A stretch of DNA of 64,000 nucleotides. Origin: Eriocheir sinensis. Taxonomy: Eukaryota > Arthropoda > Malacostraca > Decapoda > Varunidae. Both the position numbers and the translations under genes were made by a program. Within the stretch, counting starts at the first letter, position 1; each line of letters starts with the position of its first letter. This document shows, piece after piece, positions 1-12,613 of the stretch. The stretch is from contig NW_026110787.1 of assembly GCF_024679095.1 (NCBI RefSeq), positions 2,501 through 66,500 on the forward strand, read 5' to 3'. The notes under the pieces were generated by a model. It was not told the DNA's origin. It ran no database searches and saw nothing but the letters and a program-made list of their open reading frames with translations.

Positions 1-2490
1 GTGGTTGTGGTGGTGGTGGTGGTTGTAGTGGTGGTTGTTGTTGTTGTGGTGGTGGTGGTGGTGTTTGTGGCGGTGGTGGTGGTGGTGGTGGTTGTGGTGG
101 TGGTGGTGGTTGTGGTGGTGGTGGTGGTTGTGGTGGTGGTGGTGGTGGTTGTGGTGGTGGTGGTGGTTGTGGTGGTGGTGGTGGTTGTGGTGGTGGTGGT
201 GGTGGTGGTGGTGGTGGTTGTGGTTGTGGTGGTGGTGGTTGTGGTGGTGGTGGTGGTTGTGATGGTGGTGGTGGTTTTGGTGGTGGTGGTGGTGGTGGTT
301 GTGGTGGTGGTGGTGGTGGTGTTTTTGGTGGTGGTGGTTGTGGTTTTGGTGGTGGTGTTGGAGGTTGTGGTGTTTGTGGTGGTGGTTGTGGTGGTGGTGG
401 TGGTGGTGGTTGTGGTGGTGGTGGTTGTGGTGGTGGTGGTCGTGGTGGTGCTCGTGGTTGTGGTGGTTGTGGTGGTGGTGATTGTGGTGGTTGTGGTGGT
501 GGTGGTTGTGGTGGTGGTTGTGGTGGTTGTGGTGGTGGTGGTGGTGGTGTTTGTGGTGTTTGTGCTGGTTGTGGTGGTGGTTGTGGTTGTGGTGGTTGTG
601 GTGGTGGTTGTGGTTGTGGTGGTGGTGGTGGTGGTGGTGGTTGTGGTGGTGGTGATTGTGGTGGTGGTGGTGGTTGTGGTGGTGGTTGTGGTGGTGGTGG
701 TGGTGGTGATGTTTATGGCGGTGGTGGTTGTTGTGGTGGTGGTGGTAGTTGTGGTGGTGGTGGTTGTGGTGATGGTGGTGGTTGTGGTGGTGATTGTGGT
801 TGTGGTGGTGGTGGTGGTGGTTGTGGTGGTGGTGGTGGTGGTTGTGGTGGTGGTTGTGGTTGTGGTGGTGGTGGTGGTGGTGGTGGTAGTTGTGGTGGTG
901 ATGATTGTGGTGGTGGTGGTGGCTGTGATGGTGGTTGTGGTGGTGGTGTTTATGTCGGTGGTGGTGGTGGTGGTGGTGTTTATGTCGGTGGTGGTGGTTG
1001 TGGTGGTGGTGGTGGTTGTGGTTGTGGTGATTGTGGTGGTGGTTGTGGTGGTGGTGGTGGTGGTGGTTGTGGTGGTGGTGGTTGTGGTGGTGGTGGTCGT
1101 GGTGGTGCTCGTGGTTGTGGTGGTTGTGGTGGTGGTGATTGTGGTGGTTGTGGTGGTGGTGGTTGTGGTGGTGGTTGTGGTGGTTGTGGTTGTGGTGGTT
1201 GTGGTGGTGGTGGTGGTGGTGTTTGTGGTGTTTGTGCTGGTTGTGGTGGTGGTGGTGGTGGTGGTGGTGGTGGTGGTGGTGGTGGTGGTGGTTGTTGTGG
1301 TGGTGGTGGTGGTTGTGGTGGTGGTGGTTGTGGTGATGGAGGTGATGATGGTTGTGATGGTGGTGGTGGTGGTGGTGGTTGTGGTGGTGGTGGTTGTGGT
1401 GGTGGAGGTGATGGTGGTTGTGATGGTGGTGGTGGTGGTGGTGGTTGTGATGGTGGTGGTGGTGATGGTTGTTGTAGTGGTGGTGGTTGTGGTGGTTGTG
1501 GTGGTGGTGGTTGTGGTGGTTGTGGTTGTGGTTGTGGTGGTGGTGTTTAAGGTTGTGGTGATTGTGGTGGGGGTGATTGTGGTGGTGGTGATAGTGGTGG
1601 TTGTGGTGGTGGTGGTTGTGGTGGTGTTGGTCGTGGTGGTGCTGGAGGTTGTGGTGGTTGTGGTTTTGGTGGTGGTGGTTGTGGTGGTGGTTGTGGTGGT
1701 TGTGGTTGTGGTGGTTGTGGTGGTGGTGGTGGTGGTGGTTTTGGTGGTGGTGGTGGTGGTGGTGGTGGTGGTGGTTGTGGTGGTGGTGGTGGTTGTGGTG
1801 GTGGTGGTGGTTGTGGTGGTGGTGGTTGTGGTGGTGGAGGTGATGGTGGTTGTGATGGTGGTGGTGGTGGTGGTGGTTGTGGTGGTGGTGGTTGTGGTGG
1901 TGGAGGTGATGGTGGTTGTGATGGTGGTGGTGGTGGTGGTGGTTGTGATGGTGGTGGTGGTGGTGGTGGTGGTGGTTGTGGTGGTGGTGGTTGTGGTGGT
2001 GGAGGTGATGGTGGTTGTGATGGTGGTGGTGGTGGTGGTGGTGGTTGTTATGGTGGTGGTGGTGGTGGTGGTTGTGGTGGTGGTTGTTGTCGTGGTGGTT
2101 TTGGTGGTAGTGGTGGTGGTGGTGGTTGTGGTGGTGGTGGTGGTTGTTGTGGTGGTGGTGGTTGTGGTGGTGGTGGTGGTGGTGGTTGTGGTGGTGGTTG
2201 TGGTGGTTTTGGTGGTGGTAGTTGTGGTGGTTGTGGTGGTGGTTGTGGTTGTAGTTGTTGTTGTTGTGGTGGTGGTGGTGTTTATGGTTGTGGTGGTAGT
2301 TGTGGTGTTGGTAGTTGTGGTGGTGGTTGTGGTGGTGGTTGTGGTCGTGGTTGTGGTGGTGGTAGCTGTGGTGGTGGTTGTGGTGGTGGTGGTTGTGGTG
2401 GTGGTGGTGGTTGTGGTGGTGGTTGTGGTGGTGGTGGTGGTGGTGGTAGTGGTGGTGGTGGTGGTGGTTTGTGGTGTGGAAACGCTATTG
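1..2490. repeat. Degenerate (GGT/GTT)n simple-sequence array
   Basis: About 2.5 kb of almost pure TGG/TTG triplets with scattered single-base interruptions. G is on the plus strand throughout and C is nearly absent. One frame reads as poly-valine for 800+ codons and another as poly-Trp/Leu; these are by-products of the triplet repeat, not genes. Longer units are duplicated inside the array: the rare phrase beginning cgtggtggtgctcg occurs at 441 and again at 1098, about 657 bp apart. The left edge is cut by the window. Confidence 0.95.
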
Positions 2491-2639
2491 GCAGTGATTG
2501 TGTTTGGGAACAAAGGAAAAGAAAAATATGGTTGTTGTATATCCAGTAGAACATGTAGTAGTGGTGGTAGTAGTCGTAGTAGTAGTATGAAATGAAATGA
2601 AATGAAAATGAAAGGGGAGAAGACAACCCTCAAGAAATT
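2491..2639. other. Unique junction and short (GAAAT)n stretch
   Basis: Transition from the GGT array to complex sequence, with a short (tgaaa)n run at about 2587-2610. No gene seen. Confidence 0.6.
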
Positions 2640-3545
2640 AGGTCACTAAGGAATGAAATCTCCATAAACAGAGAAGAAAAACAGAGAGACACTCTGAGTG
2701 ACCTAATGAGAGAACTCCCAGAAGACACAAGGAGGAGGACAGATAATGCACAGGCAGTGGGCGATTCAAACTGGCTAACCACACCTCCTATCAGGTCAAA
2801 AGACTTCAACTTAAAAAATATAAAAAAATCACTGATCCCATTGCCCTCAGGTATAGCTGGCCCGTGGATGGGCTCCCAAACATGTGTAACTGTGGCTCAC
2901 CCTTCTACCAAAATCATGCCATGACATGCAAGAGAGGAGGTTTCGTCTGCATGAGACATGATGAAGTAAGAGACGTAATAGCTCAGATGCTGAAAGAAGT
3001 CTGCCACGACGTGACTGTGGAACCCATGCTGCTCCCTCTGCAAGGCGAACACCTCGCCAGACGCACCGCTAATGTTTCGAACGAAGCACGAGTGGATGTT
3101 AGCGCCAGAGTGTTTTGGACTCGTGGACAAAGGGCATATTTTGACATAAGGATCTTTGATCCCATGGCCCATTGCCACAGAGACCTGACCCTTAAATGCA
3201 GCCCACAGAAGAAACGAACAAGAGAAGAACAGAGCATTTGAAGAAAGAATACAGAATGTGGACCAGGGTTCCTTCACCCCGGTAGTATTCACGACGGCAG
3301 GGGGGATGGGACCAAGGGCGCAGAGCTTCTACGCAAGACTCGCCGAGACACTGGTGGATAAGAAACAGCAGCCAAGAAGCAGTGTGGTCGCCTGGATGAT
3401 ATGCAGGCTGTCCTTCTCCCTCCTGAGGTCGGCCTTGGTCTGCCTGAGAGGAACCAGGTCACCTGCAACCAAAACCACCCGCATTGCCGACCTGGACTTT
3501 GAGGCGACGGTGGTTGATAGTCGTATCAACCACAAGCTCTGTTAG
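2640..3545 (+). pseudogene. Decayed mobile-element protein, C-terminal part (zinc motif and PD-(D/E)XK-like region)
   Basis: Three frames follow one another (about 2706-2924, 2864-3241, 3258-3545), so at least two frameshifts have occurred. Visible blocks in order: a C-x-C ... H-x4-C ... GG ... RH zinc-like motif (CNCG, NHAMTCKRGG, MRHDEVRD), then VCHDVTVEP, then acidic ARVDVS and AYFDIRIFDP, then GSFTPVVFTTAGGMG and a C-terminal CRLSFSLLRSALVCLRG. I recognise the block order from proteins multicopy in cnidarian and crustacean genomes and treat it as transposon-derived. The paired aspartates resemble a PD-(D/E)XK nuclease, but that is inference. No reverse transcriptase or terminal repeat is visible next to it. 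Confidence 0.5.
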
Positions 3546-3715
3546 CTTAAAAATAATATCTTTAGTATGGTTTAAATAAAGATGGTTGTCGGCCACAGTC
3601 ATTGGCGGGGTGGGGCCAATGAATTGCTTTGTGAAAGGATATGAGATAAAATACCGCTCACAACGCAACTCTAATAGATGGAGGCCCGTTTTTTTGTGTG
3701 TGTGTAAAAAAAAAG

Positions 3716-3732
3716 TAGTAGTAGTAAAAGCT

Positions 3733-3765
<33 letters not shown>

Positions 3766-3782
3766 ATCGTAGAAGTAGTAGC
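3716..3782. repeat. (AGT)n microsatellite
   Basis: Imperfect agt/agc triplets directly after a short poly-A; no coding potential. Confidence 0.85.
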
Positions 3783-3815
3783 ATCAACAGCTGGAGAATA
3801 CTAGTGTTCTGATCC

Positions 3816-3960
3816 GACTCAGTTACTCTACCGATCTTGGTATCATCTGCAAACTTACTGACATCATTACTGATTCCTGTATCTAAGTCATTGATATAAA
3901 TAAAAAACAAAAGTGGACCTAATACCGAATCTTGTGGGACCCCACCCGTAACACATCCAT
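3816..3960 (-). mobile_element. CR1-like LINE reverse-transcriptase fragment
   Basis: On the minus strand this reads through the RT core with PQDSVLGPLLFFIYINDL and KFADDTKIG (the FADD catalytic motif). It is nearly identical to the corresponding part of the LINE at about 5290-5445, so it is a second, shorter copy or a duplicated piece. Confidence 0.8.
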
Positions 3961-4194
3961 AGTTGGTGGTCGTGCGTGGTGGTGGTGATGGTGGTGGTAA
4001 TGGCACAATAGTCGCGTTTATGTACTCCTGATAAGGTACCGAGACCCTTCGTGTTAAGACGCACCTAGAAAGAGGGGTGGGAGCAAGCTTTTATGTAAAG
4101 GGTGGATGCTTCCGCGGGCAGGTAAATATACGTTCTGGCCTTCTTAATCTTCTCACTGCGGCGGTGATGAAACACGTGTCGTCAGTCGATCAGT

Positions 4195-4425
4195 CAAGTA
4201 CCTATCCGCCTGCCTATCGCCTCTCATCACGTGTTCGGCAAAGGTACTAAATGAACGTTTTGGTGTTTTTGTGTCATTCCTGCCGCAGTAAGGAGGCGTG
4301 CATGGTTAGCTCAGTACTTCCCAGCCTGCCGCCTCTCATCACGTGCTCGGCCAAGGTACTAAATAAACGTTCTGGTCTTTTTGTGTCATTCCTACCGCAA
4401 TAAGGATGCGTGCATGGTTAGTTCA
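4195..4425. repeat. Satellite-like tandem repeat, ~112 bp unit (left block)
   Basis: Two units carrying 'gcctctcatcacgtg..cggc.aaggtactaaat.aacgtt' at about 4221 and 4333. The same unit resumes at 5706 beyond the inserted LINE, and related units continue to 6680. Confidence 0.75.
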
Positions 4426-5705
4426 TATGAACATAAGAACATTAGAACATAAGAACGTAGGAGTCTGCAAGAGGCCGGTAGGCCTGTACAAGGCAGCTCC
4501 TCTGAACTTAAGCTCCCGTGTATCTAACCCCACCTAATATCGCTGTTCATGAATTTATCTAATCTATTTTTTAATATGACAATTGTATAGGCACTCACCA
4601 CGTGACTGCTAAGGCTATTCCACTCATCCACAACCCTGTTAGTAAACCAATTTTTGCCTATGTCCCTGTTGAATCTGAATTTATCCAGTTTAAACCCATT
4701 ACTTCGTGTCCTACCCGGTTCTCTTACCAACAAAACCTTATGAATATCTCCCTTATTAAAGCCCTTCATCCATTTATAAACCTCGATCATGTCTCCACGC
4801 ACCCTTCGCCTTTCTAGAGAATGCAAGTTTAACTGTTTGAGTCTTTCCTCGTATGGCAAGTTTCTCAACCCCTGAATCATCTTAGTAATCCTCCTCAGCA
4901 CCGATTCTAACATTTTGATATCCATTCTATAGTAAGGTGACCAGAACTGAACCGCATAGTCAAGATGAGGTCTAAATAGTGTTAAATATAGTTTGAGGAA
5001 GACTTCGGCGCTTCTGTTGCTTACGCTCCTTGAAATAAATCCCAGTACCCTATTTGCTCGATTTCTAGCTTGAATGCATTGTGCCCTTGGACGGAGATCA
5101 GAGTTCACTAAGACCCCTAAATCACTCTCGCACCCAGAGCTGCTTATGAGAGTGTCATTTAAGCAATAGTTGTGAGAGGGGTTGTTCCTACCTACACACA
5201 GAATACTACACTTACCTACATTGAACTCCATCTGCCATTTATCCCCTCAGTCATACAATCTGTTTAGTTCTCCCTGGAGAATACTAGTGTCCTGATCCGA
5301 CTCAATTACTCTACCGATCTTGGTATCATCTGCAAACTTACTGACATCACTACTAAGTCCTGTATCTATGCCATTGATATAAATAATAAACAAAAGTGGA
5401 CCTAATACCGAACCTTGTGGGACCCCACTCGTAACACATCCCCAGTCAGATCATTTACCATTGATTTGCACTCTTTGCTTCCTATTGCTAAGCCACTCCT
5501 TGACCCAGTTCAAAACTTTACCCTCTACTCCGTGAGCCTGTAATTTAAGCAACAGTCGTTGGTGAGGAACTTTGTCAAACGCTTTACTAAAATAAAGATA
5601 GATTACATCATAATTTTCATCTCTGTCTACCGCCTCAAATACTTTATTGTAGAAGGACAAGAGATTGGTGAGGCATGACCTACCTTTCGTGAACCCATGC
5701 TGCGA
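4426..5705 (-). mobile_element. CR1-like LINE, 5'-truncated, inserted in satellite
   Basis: A minus-strand non-LTR element with its 3' end at 4426, where the minus strand ends in a TTCTTATGTTC-type repeat as in CR1-clade 3' tails. The 5' truncation is near 5705. Satellite sequence stops at about 4425 and resumes at 5706 with a short shared gttca, a probable target-site duplication. Reading 5' to 3' it contains YFSKAFDKVPHQ, then QGSVLGPL-type and FADDTK motifs in other frames, then the RT C-terminal and connection domain. Confidence 0.85.
4524..5231 (-). pseudogene. CR1-like LINE ORF2, RT C-terminal/connection domain
   Basis: An open stretch of 235 codons belonging to the 4426-5705 LINE. It begins just after the catalytic FADD region (FNVGKCSILCVG) and continues through the RP(H/Q)LDYAVQFW and RRRVRGDMIEVYK blocks typical of CR1/L2 ORF2 proteins. 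The ATG at its start is internal; the upstream catalytic part lies in other frames (5451-5660 holds the motif-A region AFDKVP). Not a functional gene. Confidence 0.8.
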
Positions 5706-5880
5706 GTCGTTCAGTACCTCCCAGCCTGGCGCCTCTCATCACGTGTTCGGCCAAGGTACTAAATAAACGTTCTGGTCTTTTTGTGTCATTCCTGCCGCAG
5801 TAAGGATGCGTGCATGGATATTTCAGTACCTCCTAGCCTGGCGCCTCTCATCTCTTGCTCGGCCAAGGTATACTAAAGGA
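5706..5880. repeat. Satellite-like tandem repeat (~113 bp unit, right block)
   Basis: The same unit as 4195-4425, resuming after the LINE insertion. Confidence 0.7.
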
Positions 5881-6189
5881 AGAAATAGAGACAGTACACA
5901 CCGATTTTGATGTTATTACGTGAATACGAACCAGATAAAGAAAAAACGTACCAGAGTAAGACTTTCCATATCTTATTGTGCCTTCCCTTCAAAATCATAC
6001 GTTTCCTCATCATACAGTGTTGTAGAAAGCCTCAATATTATCCATATTCACATATTTTCTTGACAGCACCTCCTACCTCAAAATACACACCAAGCCTATT
6101 TGGAAAAGAGCCACCAGTACCTAATATCATTTACCAAAACCGCGGGAATACCTGGGATTTCTTATTTGCGAGTCTCAGGCGGGCTTCAC
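5881..6189. other. No gene recognised
   Basis: AT-rich unique sequence; the short reading frames show no domain or motif. Confidence 0.5.
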
Positions 6190-6680
6190 GTGCTAGGCCA
6201 AGGCGCTAGAACACACTTTTACCCCGTGAGTCCCAGGTTAGCTAATGCCGTAAGCGGGGGCGTGTTCTGCCGGTCAGCACGGTACCTCCCTGCATGTCAC
6301 CGCTCATCTCGTGCTCGGTTAGCTGATGCCCTGAGCGTCCGCCGCGTTCAGTCGGTCAGTTCAGTACCTTCCTGCATGTCGCCTTTCATCTCGCGCTCAA
6401 CCAAGGCACCAGAACACACTTTTACCCCGTGAGTCCCTGGTTAGCTAATGCCCTGAGCGTCCGCCGCGTTCAGTCGGTCAGTTCATTACCTCCCTTCATG
6501 TCGCCTTTCATCTCGTGCTCAACCAAGGCACCAGAACACACTTTTATCCCGTGAGTCCCAGGTTAGCCAATGCCCTGAGCGTCGGCCGTGTTCAGTCGGT
6601 CAGTCCAGTCCTCCCTTCATGTCGCCGCTCATCTCGTGCTCAACCAAGGCACTAGAACACACTTCTCCCGCGCTAGTCCC
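6190..6680. repeat. Tandem repeat, ~122 bp unit
   Basis: Units marked by ccaaggc(a/g)c.agaacacact recur at 6198, 6401, 6523 and 6644. The last two spacings are 122 and 121 bp; one unit in the first interval is partly deleted. Each unit shares ctcatctcgtgctc with the satellite at 4195 and 5706, so all are divergent members of one family. Confidence 0.75.
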
Positions 6681-6741
6681 GCGCTGGGTAACGGCGGCCG
6701 CGGCGCTGTAAAACCCTGGCGATAAAGCGGCGCACGGGTTA

Positions 6742-8406
<1,665 letters not shown>

Positions 8407-8409
8407 TTA

Positions 8410-8681
8410 GCACACCGTTCCCTATCTTGCCGCCCCGCGCTGATAGCAACTCATAAAGGAAGGCGCGGGGGAACGTCCTCGTAAACTGCGGCATATGAGG
8501 CAGACACGCACAATAAAACGCGGTAATAGAAGTAATATGAAAGTGTGAACGAGATTCGAGAAAAGAAAAAGAGAACACACAGAATTCTGCAATTGAACAC
8601 ATGGGCGAGAGTGGCACTGACGATCCCCCTCTCCCACCCCTCAAGGCACATAGGCACTCATGCAGGCACCTCTTGAGCATA
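8410..8681. other. No gene recognised
   Basis: Unique sequence to the right of the Harbinger-like element, with no motif or long supported frame. Confidence 0.5.

Positions 8682-8768
<87 letters not shown>
8682..8768. repeat. (TG)n microsatellite
   Basis: About 43 uninterrupted tg units. Confidence 0.97.
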
Positions 8769-8769
<1 letters not shown>

Positions 8770-8879
8770 TGTGCAGGGCCGACAACGCTGGGTTAGGTAG
8801 AGTTAGGCAGAAGTTTCCGAGAAGGCGCTGCTGGTGATAATTTATGCCCGACTCCATCTCTCATAGCTACGTCCTCCTT

Positions 8880-9190
8880 GTGTTCCATCCTCCTTCCAAT
8901 GGTGGTGTTGTGATGCCTCTGTGTTGCTGTTACGGAAGATCTGGTGTTGTTTTTCCTCCCTGCGGTGTTGTGTTGCATCTGTGCTTCTTTGTTACTATTA
9001 AGAAGGACCTGTTGTTCTGACTGTCTTGTGTTGCTAAGGAAGATAATTTATGTTGTTCTCCTTCCTGCGGTGTTGTCTCATTTGTGTTTCTGTGTTGCTA
9101 TTAACGAAGACCTGTTGTCCCGGCGGTATTGTGTGGCTAAAGAAAGATAATTTAGGTTGTCTTGCCGGCGGTGTTGTGCTCTTTTACTTC
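8880..9190. repeat. Imperfect minisatellite, ~100-110 bp unit
   Basis: About three units sharing cctgcggtgttgt, gtgttgct and ggaagataattta; gcggtgttgt recurs at 8961, 9069 and 9168. Confidence 0.6.
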
Positions 9191-9429
9191 TTGTTCTTGC
9201 TGTTAGGAATGCGAAATTTTGGTCTTCCAAAAAAAAAAAAGCGGAAGGAAATGACAGAAGAGCAGAACAGAAGCAAGGGACGGAATGAAGGGAATGTGTG
9301 TGTGGAGGAGGAGGCAACAGAGGAAGGGGAGGAACTATTAAAAAGGACAGAAAATGATGTTTGTACTACGGTGGTCAGGAGGAGGAGACAGCTGATAACC
9401 CTAGCTGCCTGGCCGAGCATCACCTTTTC

Positions 9430-9650
9430 TCTTCCTTACCTTTGATCTGAAGGAGGAGGAGAAGGAGGAAGAGAGGAGGAAAAGGAGGAGGAAGAGGAGG
9501 AGAGGGAAGGGGAGGAGAAAGGAGACGGAGATACATTTCTGACGTACTTTTGTTATGTGTGTGACCGAGTGTGAGGAGGAGGAAAAGAAGAAGAAGAAAA
9601 AGAAATAGAAGAAGAAAAAAAAGAAGAAGAAGAAGAAGAGGAATGGAGGG
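9430..9650. repeat. Polypurine (GGA/GAA)n tract
   Basis: About 220 bp that is almost purely purine on the plus strand. The pyrimidine strand gives Ser/Leu/Phe-rich artefact frames. Confidence 0.85.
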
Positions 9651-9685
9651 GCAAGATTGGTTATGATTTCCTCTGATCCTCCTTG

Positions 9686-9843
<158 letters not shown>

Positions 9844-9849
9844 GTAGTA

Positions 9850-9853
<4 letters not shown>

Positions 9854-9947
<94 letters not shown>
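9854..9947. repeat. (GA)n microsatellite
   Basis: About 47 uninterrupted ga units. Confidence 0.97.
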
Positions 9948-9948
<1 letters not shown>

Positions 9949-9959
9949 ATGACCGTTGA

Positions 9960-10250
9960 GTCATTAAAGTAAAATTATCGTTTGTCGGGGCCAGTCCGTC
10001 AGCCAATCAGTATTAGTCAGTCAGTCATCAGTCAGTAAAATCAGTCAGCTTGTCAGGTAGTCAATCACTTAATCAGTCAGTTAGTCGATTAGTCGGCCAG
10101 TTAGTCCGTCAGTTAGTTGATAAGTCATTTTGTCAAGCAGTCAGTGTGTCAGCGAGTCAGTCATTCAGTCAATAGGAGAGTGAGTGAATCAGTCATTCAG
10201 ACACCCAGTCAGTCAGTCCCCCGCGCTGTGATGACAAATTAAAACAGTGT
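9960..10250. repeat. Degenerate (CAGT)n-rich stretch
   Basis: Dense cagtcagt / tcagtcag words separated by 4-8 bp spacers; an old, decayed tetranucleotide array. Confidence 0.65.
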
Positions 10251-10919
10251 ATCATTGAAGTGCCCCGCCGCGGTGACTGCTTGACCTAGCTGATCGTGAA
10301 GGATTGCTCTCCCGCGGCGACGAGTAAACACAGCAAGACCACGCGACGGAGACCCGGCAAGACGAGGGGGAAGGCGAAGATAATGATGAGGAAAAAGAAG
10401 AAGATGTAAAAAAGATGATGGCGAACAAGAATAAGAAGATAAAAAAATAGAAACAGAAGAAGAAGAAAAAGATGAAGGTTAAGAAACGAAGAAAATGATA
10501 ATAATAATAAGGATGATGATTAGGAGGAGGAGAAGGAGGAACACGGCGGGCGGTTGGATAGGTGGGGTGGAGGGATTTAAAGGTTGGGTTGAGTGGGTTG
10601 GGAGCATGTTGGAGTGGATATGGGTGTGCGTAGGTGGACAGGGGTGGGTGAGGTGCTGTGAGGGTGGATGCATTGGAGAGGGCATTTTGGGTGAGCAGGG
10701 GTGTGGAGACGGGCATTTTGATGAGTAGTGGTTGGACGGTGGTTAGGTGGGTGGGGTGGAGGTAAGCTGGGTGGGTACGCCAGATGGGTGGATTGGGGTG
10801 AGGTTGGGTGGGGTCAATAATCATTTCGGGGTGGGCGGGGGGTGGGCGGGGTGGGGTGCTGTGGGGTGAGCCTGTGTGCGTTGTTCCTCTACCACAGCGT
10901 CTCTTTGTCCTGTCCACAG
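10251..10919. other. Low-complexity purine and G-rich DNA
   Basis: gaagaagaag (10370-10550), then ggtgggtt-type G-rich DNA (10545-10860). No coding support. Confidence 0.5.
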
Positions 10920-10974
10920 GTTGGCGTCGTGACGCAGAGCACAGGCTGGTGTGTGGGGGACGGGGCGGCGCAGG
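10920..10974 (+). other. Candidate 55-nt host exon
   Basis: A good acceptor (pyrimidine-rich, ending tgtccacag at 10919) and a good donor (GTAAGG from 10975) frame 55 nt that is open in the frame VGVVTQSTGWC. Splice sites alone are weak evidence, and no partner exon is identified. Confidence 0.2.
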
Positions 10975-11340
10975 GTAAGGGAAGGGCTGCTCCACACAAG
11001 GTCCACACACTCCTCCACCCATCTAGCCACCCATGTCCCTCCTCCCTACATCTTTCCACCTCTCTCCCTTCTTCCGTTTTTTTTATTATTTACGTGTTGT
11101 CCCCCATGCATTCATCCACGTCCACCTCCCTCCACCCTTCTTTCTTTTATATTTCATGTCATCTCTTCGCCCTGCTCTATCCACATCGTCTGTCCCCCTC
11201 CTTCCATGCGTCCAGCTCTCCTTCCTTCCCCTCGCCCATACAAGTCACTCTTGTCACCCACTCCCACACTGTCTCTCTCCCTCCGTCCGTGAAGGCAGTC
11301 GGGGGCGAGGCCATCTCGGGGGTGACACGCGGCGGGCGGC

Positions 11341-11371
<31 letters not shown>

Positions 11372-11640
11372 TGTGTGTGTGGAGGGTGGGGCGGGGGAGC
11401 AGAGTAGCATGTTAGGGCTACTACATATATTATTTTTCAAATTTTTCCCTTGTGATCTTTCTCACAATAATAAAAAGAGTATAACTTTCCAAACGCGACA
11501 ACATTGGTAAGAGAGGATGCAGTACTGGGTAAACGTTTGCTTTGAATAGATAAACGTTTGCTGTGACTGGGTAAACGTTCGCGGTAATATTCATATGTAA
11601 CGTTTCTATTTATCAAATTTGCCTTTGAGCTGCATCCCCG
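10975..11640. other. Pyrimidine-rich low-complexity DNA; short (GT)n
   Basis: C/T-rich 11000-11290, (GT)n 11340-11385, and three spaced copies of taaacgtttgc-like words at 11530-11585. No gene seen. Confidence 0.5.
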
Positions 11641-11844
11641 CTTTGCTATAAAAAAAAATGTTATCTTGTCCTTCCTCTGTCCCTTACCAGCGAATGTACG
11701 TGGTGAGGAGGACTGGAGGTGGAGGTGGAGGTGGATTCTTTCTTGATCTTCCTTGGGGATTGGAGATGGAGTGGAGTGGAAATGAAGTGGAAGGGTCGCC
11801 GCCGTCCGTCAGAGGCGCTAATGACACTGTAAACAACCTCTACC

Positions 11845-12415
11845 TTACCTCCTCCTCCTCCTCCTCCTCCTCTCCATCCCCTCATCTCCTTGAACTGACG
11901 GTTACCTCGTTTACCTCCTCCTCCTCCTCCTCCTCTCCATCCCCTCATCTCCTTGAACTGACGGTTACCTCGTTTACCTCCTCCTCCTCCTCCTCCTCCT
12001 CCTCCTCCTCTCCATCCCCTCATCTCCTTGAACTGACGGTTACCTCGTTTACCTCCTCCTCCTCCTCCTCCTCCTCCCCCTCTCCATCCCCTCATCTCCT
12101 TGAACTGACGGTTACCTCGTTTACCTCTTCCTCCTTTTCCTCCTCCTCTCCATCCCCTCATCTCCTTGAACTGACGGTTACCTCGTTTACCTCCTCCTCC
12201 TCCTCCTCCTCCTCCTCTCCATCCCCTCATCTCCTTGAACTGACGGTTACCTCGTTTACCTCCTCCTCCTTTTCCTCCTCCTCCTCTCCATCCCCTCATC
12301 TCCTTGAACTGACGGTTACCTCGTTTACCTCCTCCTCCTTTTCCTCCTCCTCCTCTCCATCCCCTCATCTCCTTGAACTGACGGTTACCTCGTTTACCTC
12401 CTCCTCCTCCTCCTC
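11845..12415 (+). repeat. Minisatellite, ~60-78 bp unit with (CTC)n core
   Basis: Eight copies of a constant 42 bp block (ccatcccctcatctccttgaactgacggttac...), separated by 4-11 ctc triplets. Length variation is in whole triplets, so frames stay open across all copies on both strands: a Ser-rich frame 11658-12461 on plus and a Gly/Arg-rich one on minus. The unit is not a known protein motif; I treat it as non-coding. Confidence 0.9.
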
Positions 12416-12554
12416 TTCCTCCTCTTTAGTTTCCTATTCCGCCTTGTTTTTTTTCCCGTAATGGAGGAGGAGGAAGCTGATAGTATCTAATTTTCTTTCT
12501 GATCTTATCTCCATTTTTTTCACATTATTTAATCAAGTTTATATTATTGAGTGT

Positions 12555-12559
<5 letters not shown>

Positions 12560-12611
<52 letters not shown>
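12560..12611. repeat. (GA)n microsatellite at LINE 3' end
   Basis: 26 ga units directly next to the 3' end of the minus-strand LINE; on that strand it reads (TC)n and may have grown from the element's tail. Confidence 0.9.

Positions 12612-12613
<2 letters not shown>

Noticed and set aside
1..2595. 864-codon poly-valine open frame
   Set aside because: Produced by the GGT/GTT triplet array; all three forward frames are low-complexity and no protein feature is present.
10252..11022. 256-codon Pro/His-rich minus-strand frame
   Set aside because: Antisense of G-rich low-complexity DNA.
11658..12461. Ser-rich 267-codon protein
   Set aside because: Explained by the (CTC)n minisatellite; no conserved start context or known repeat protein.
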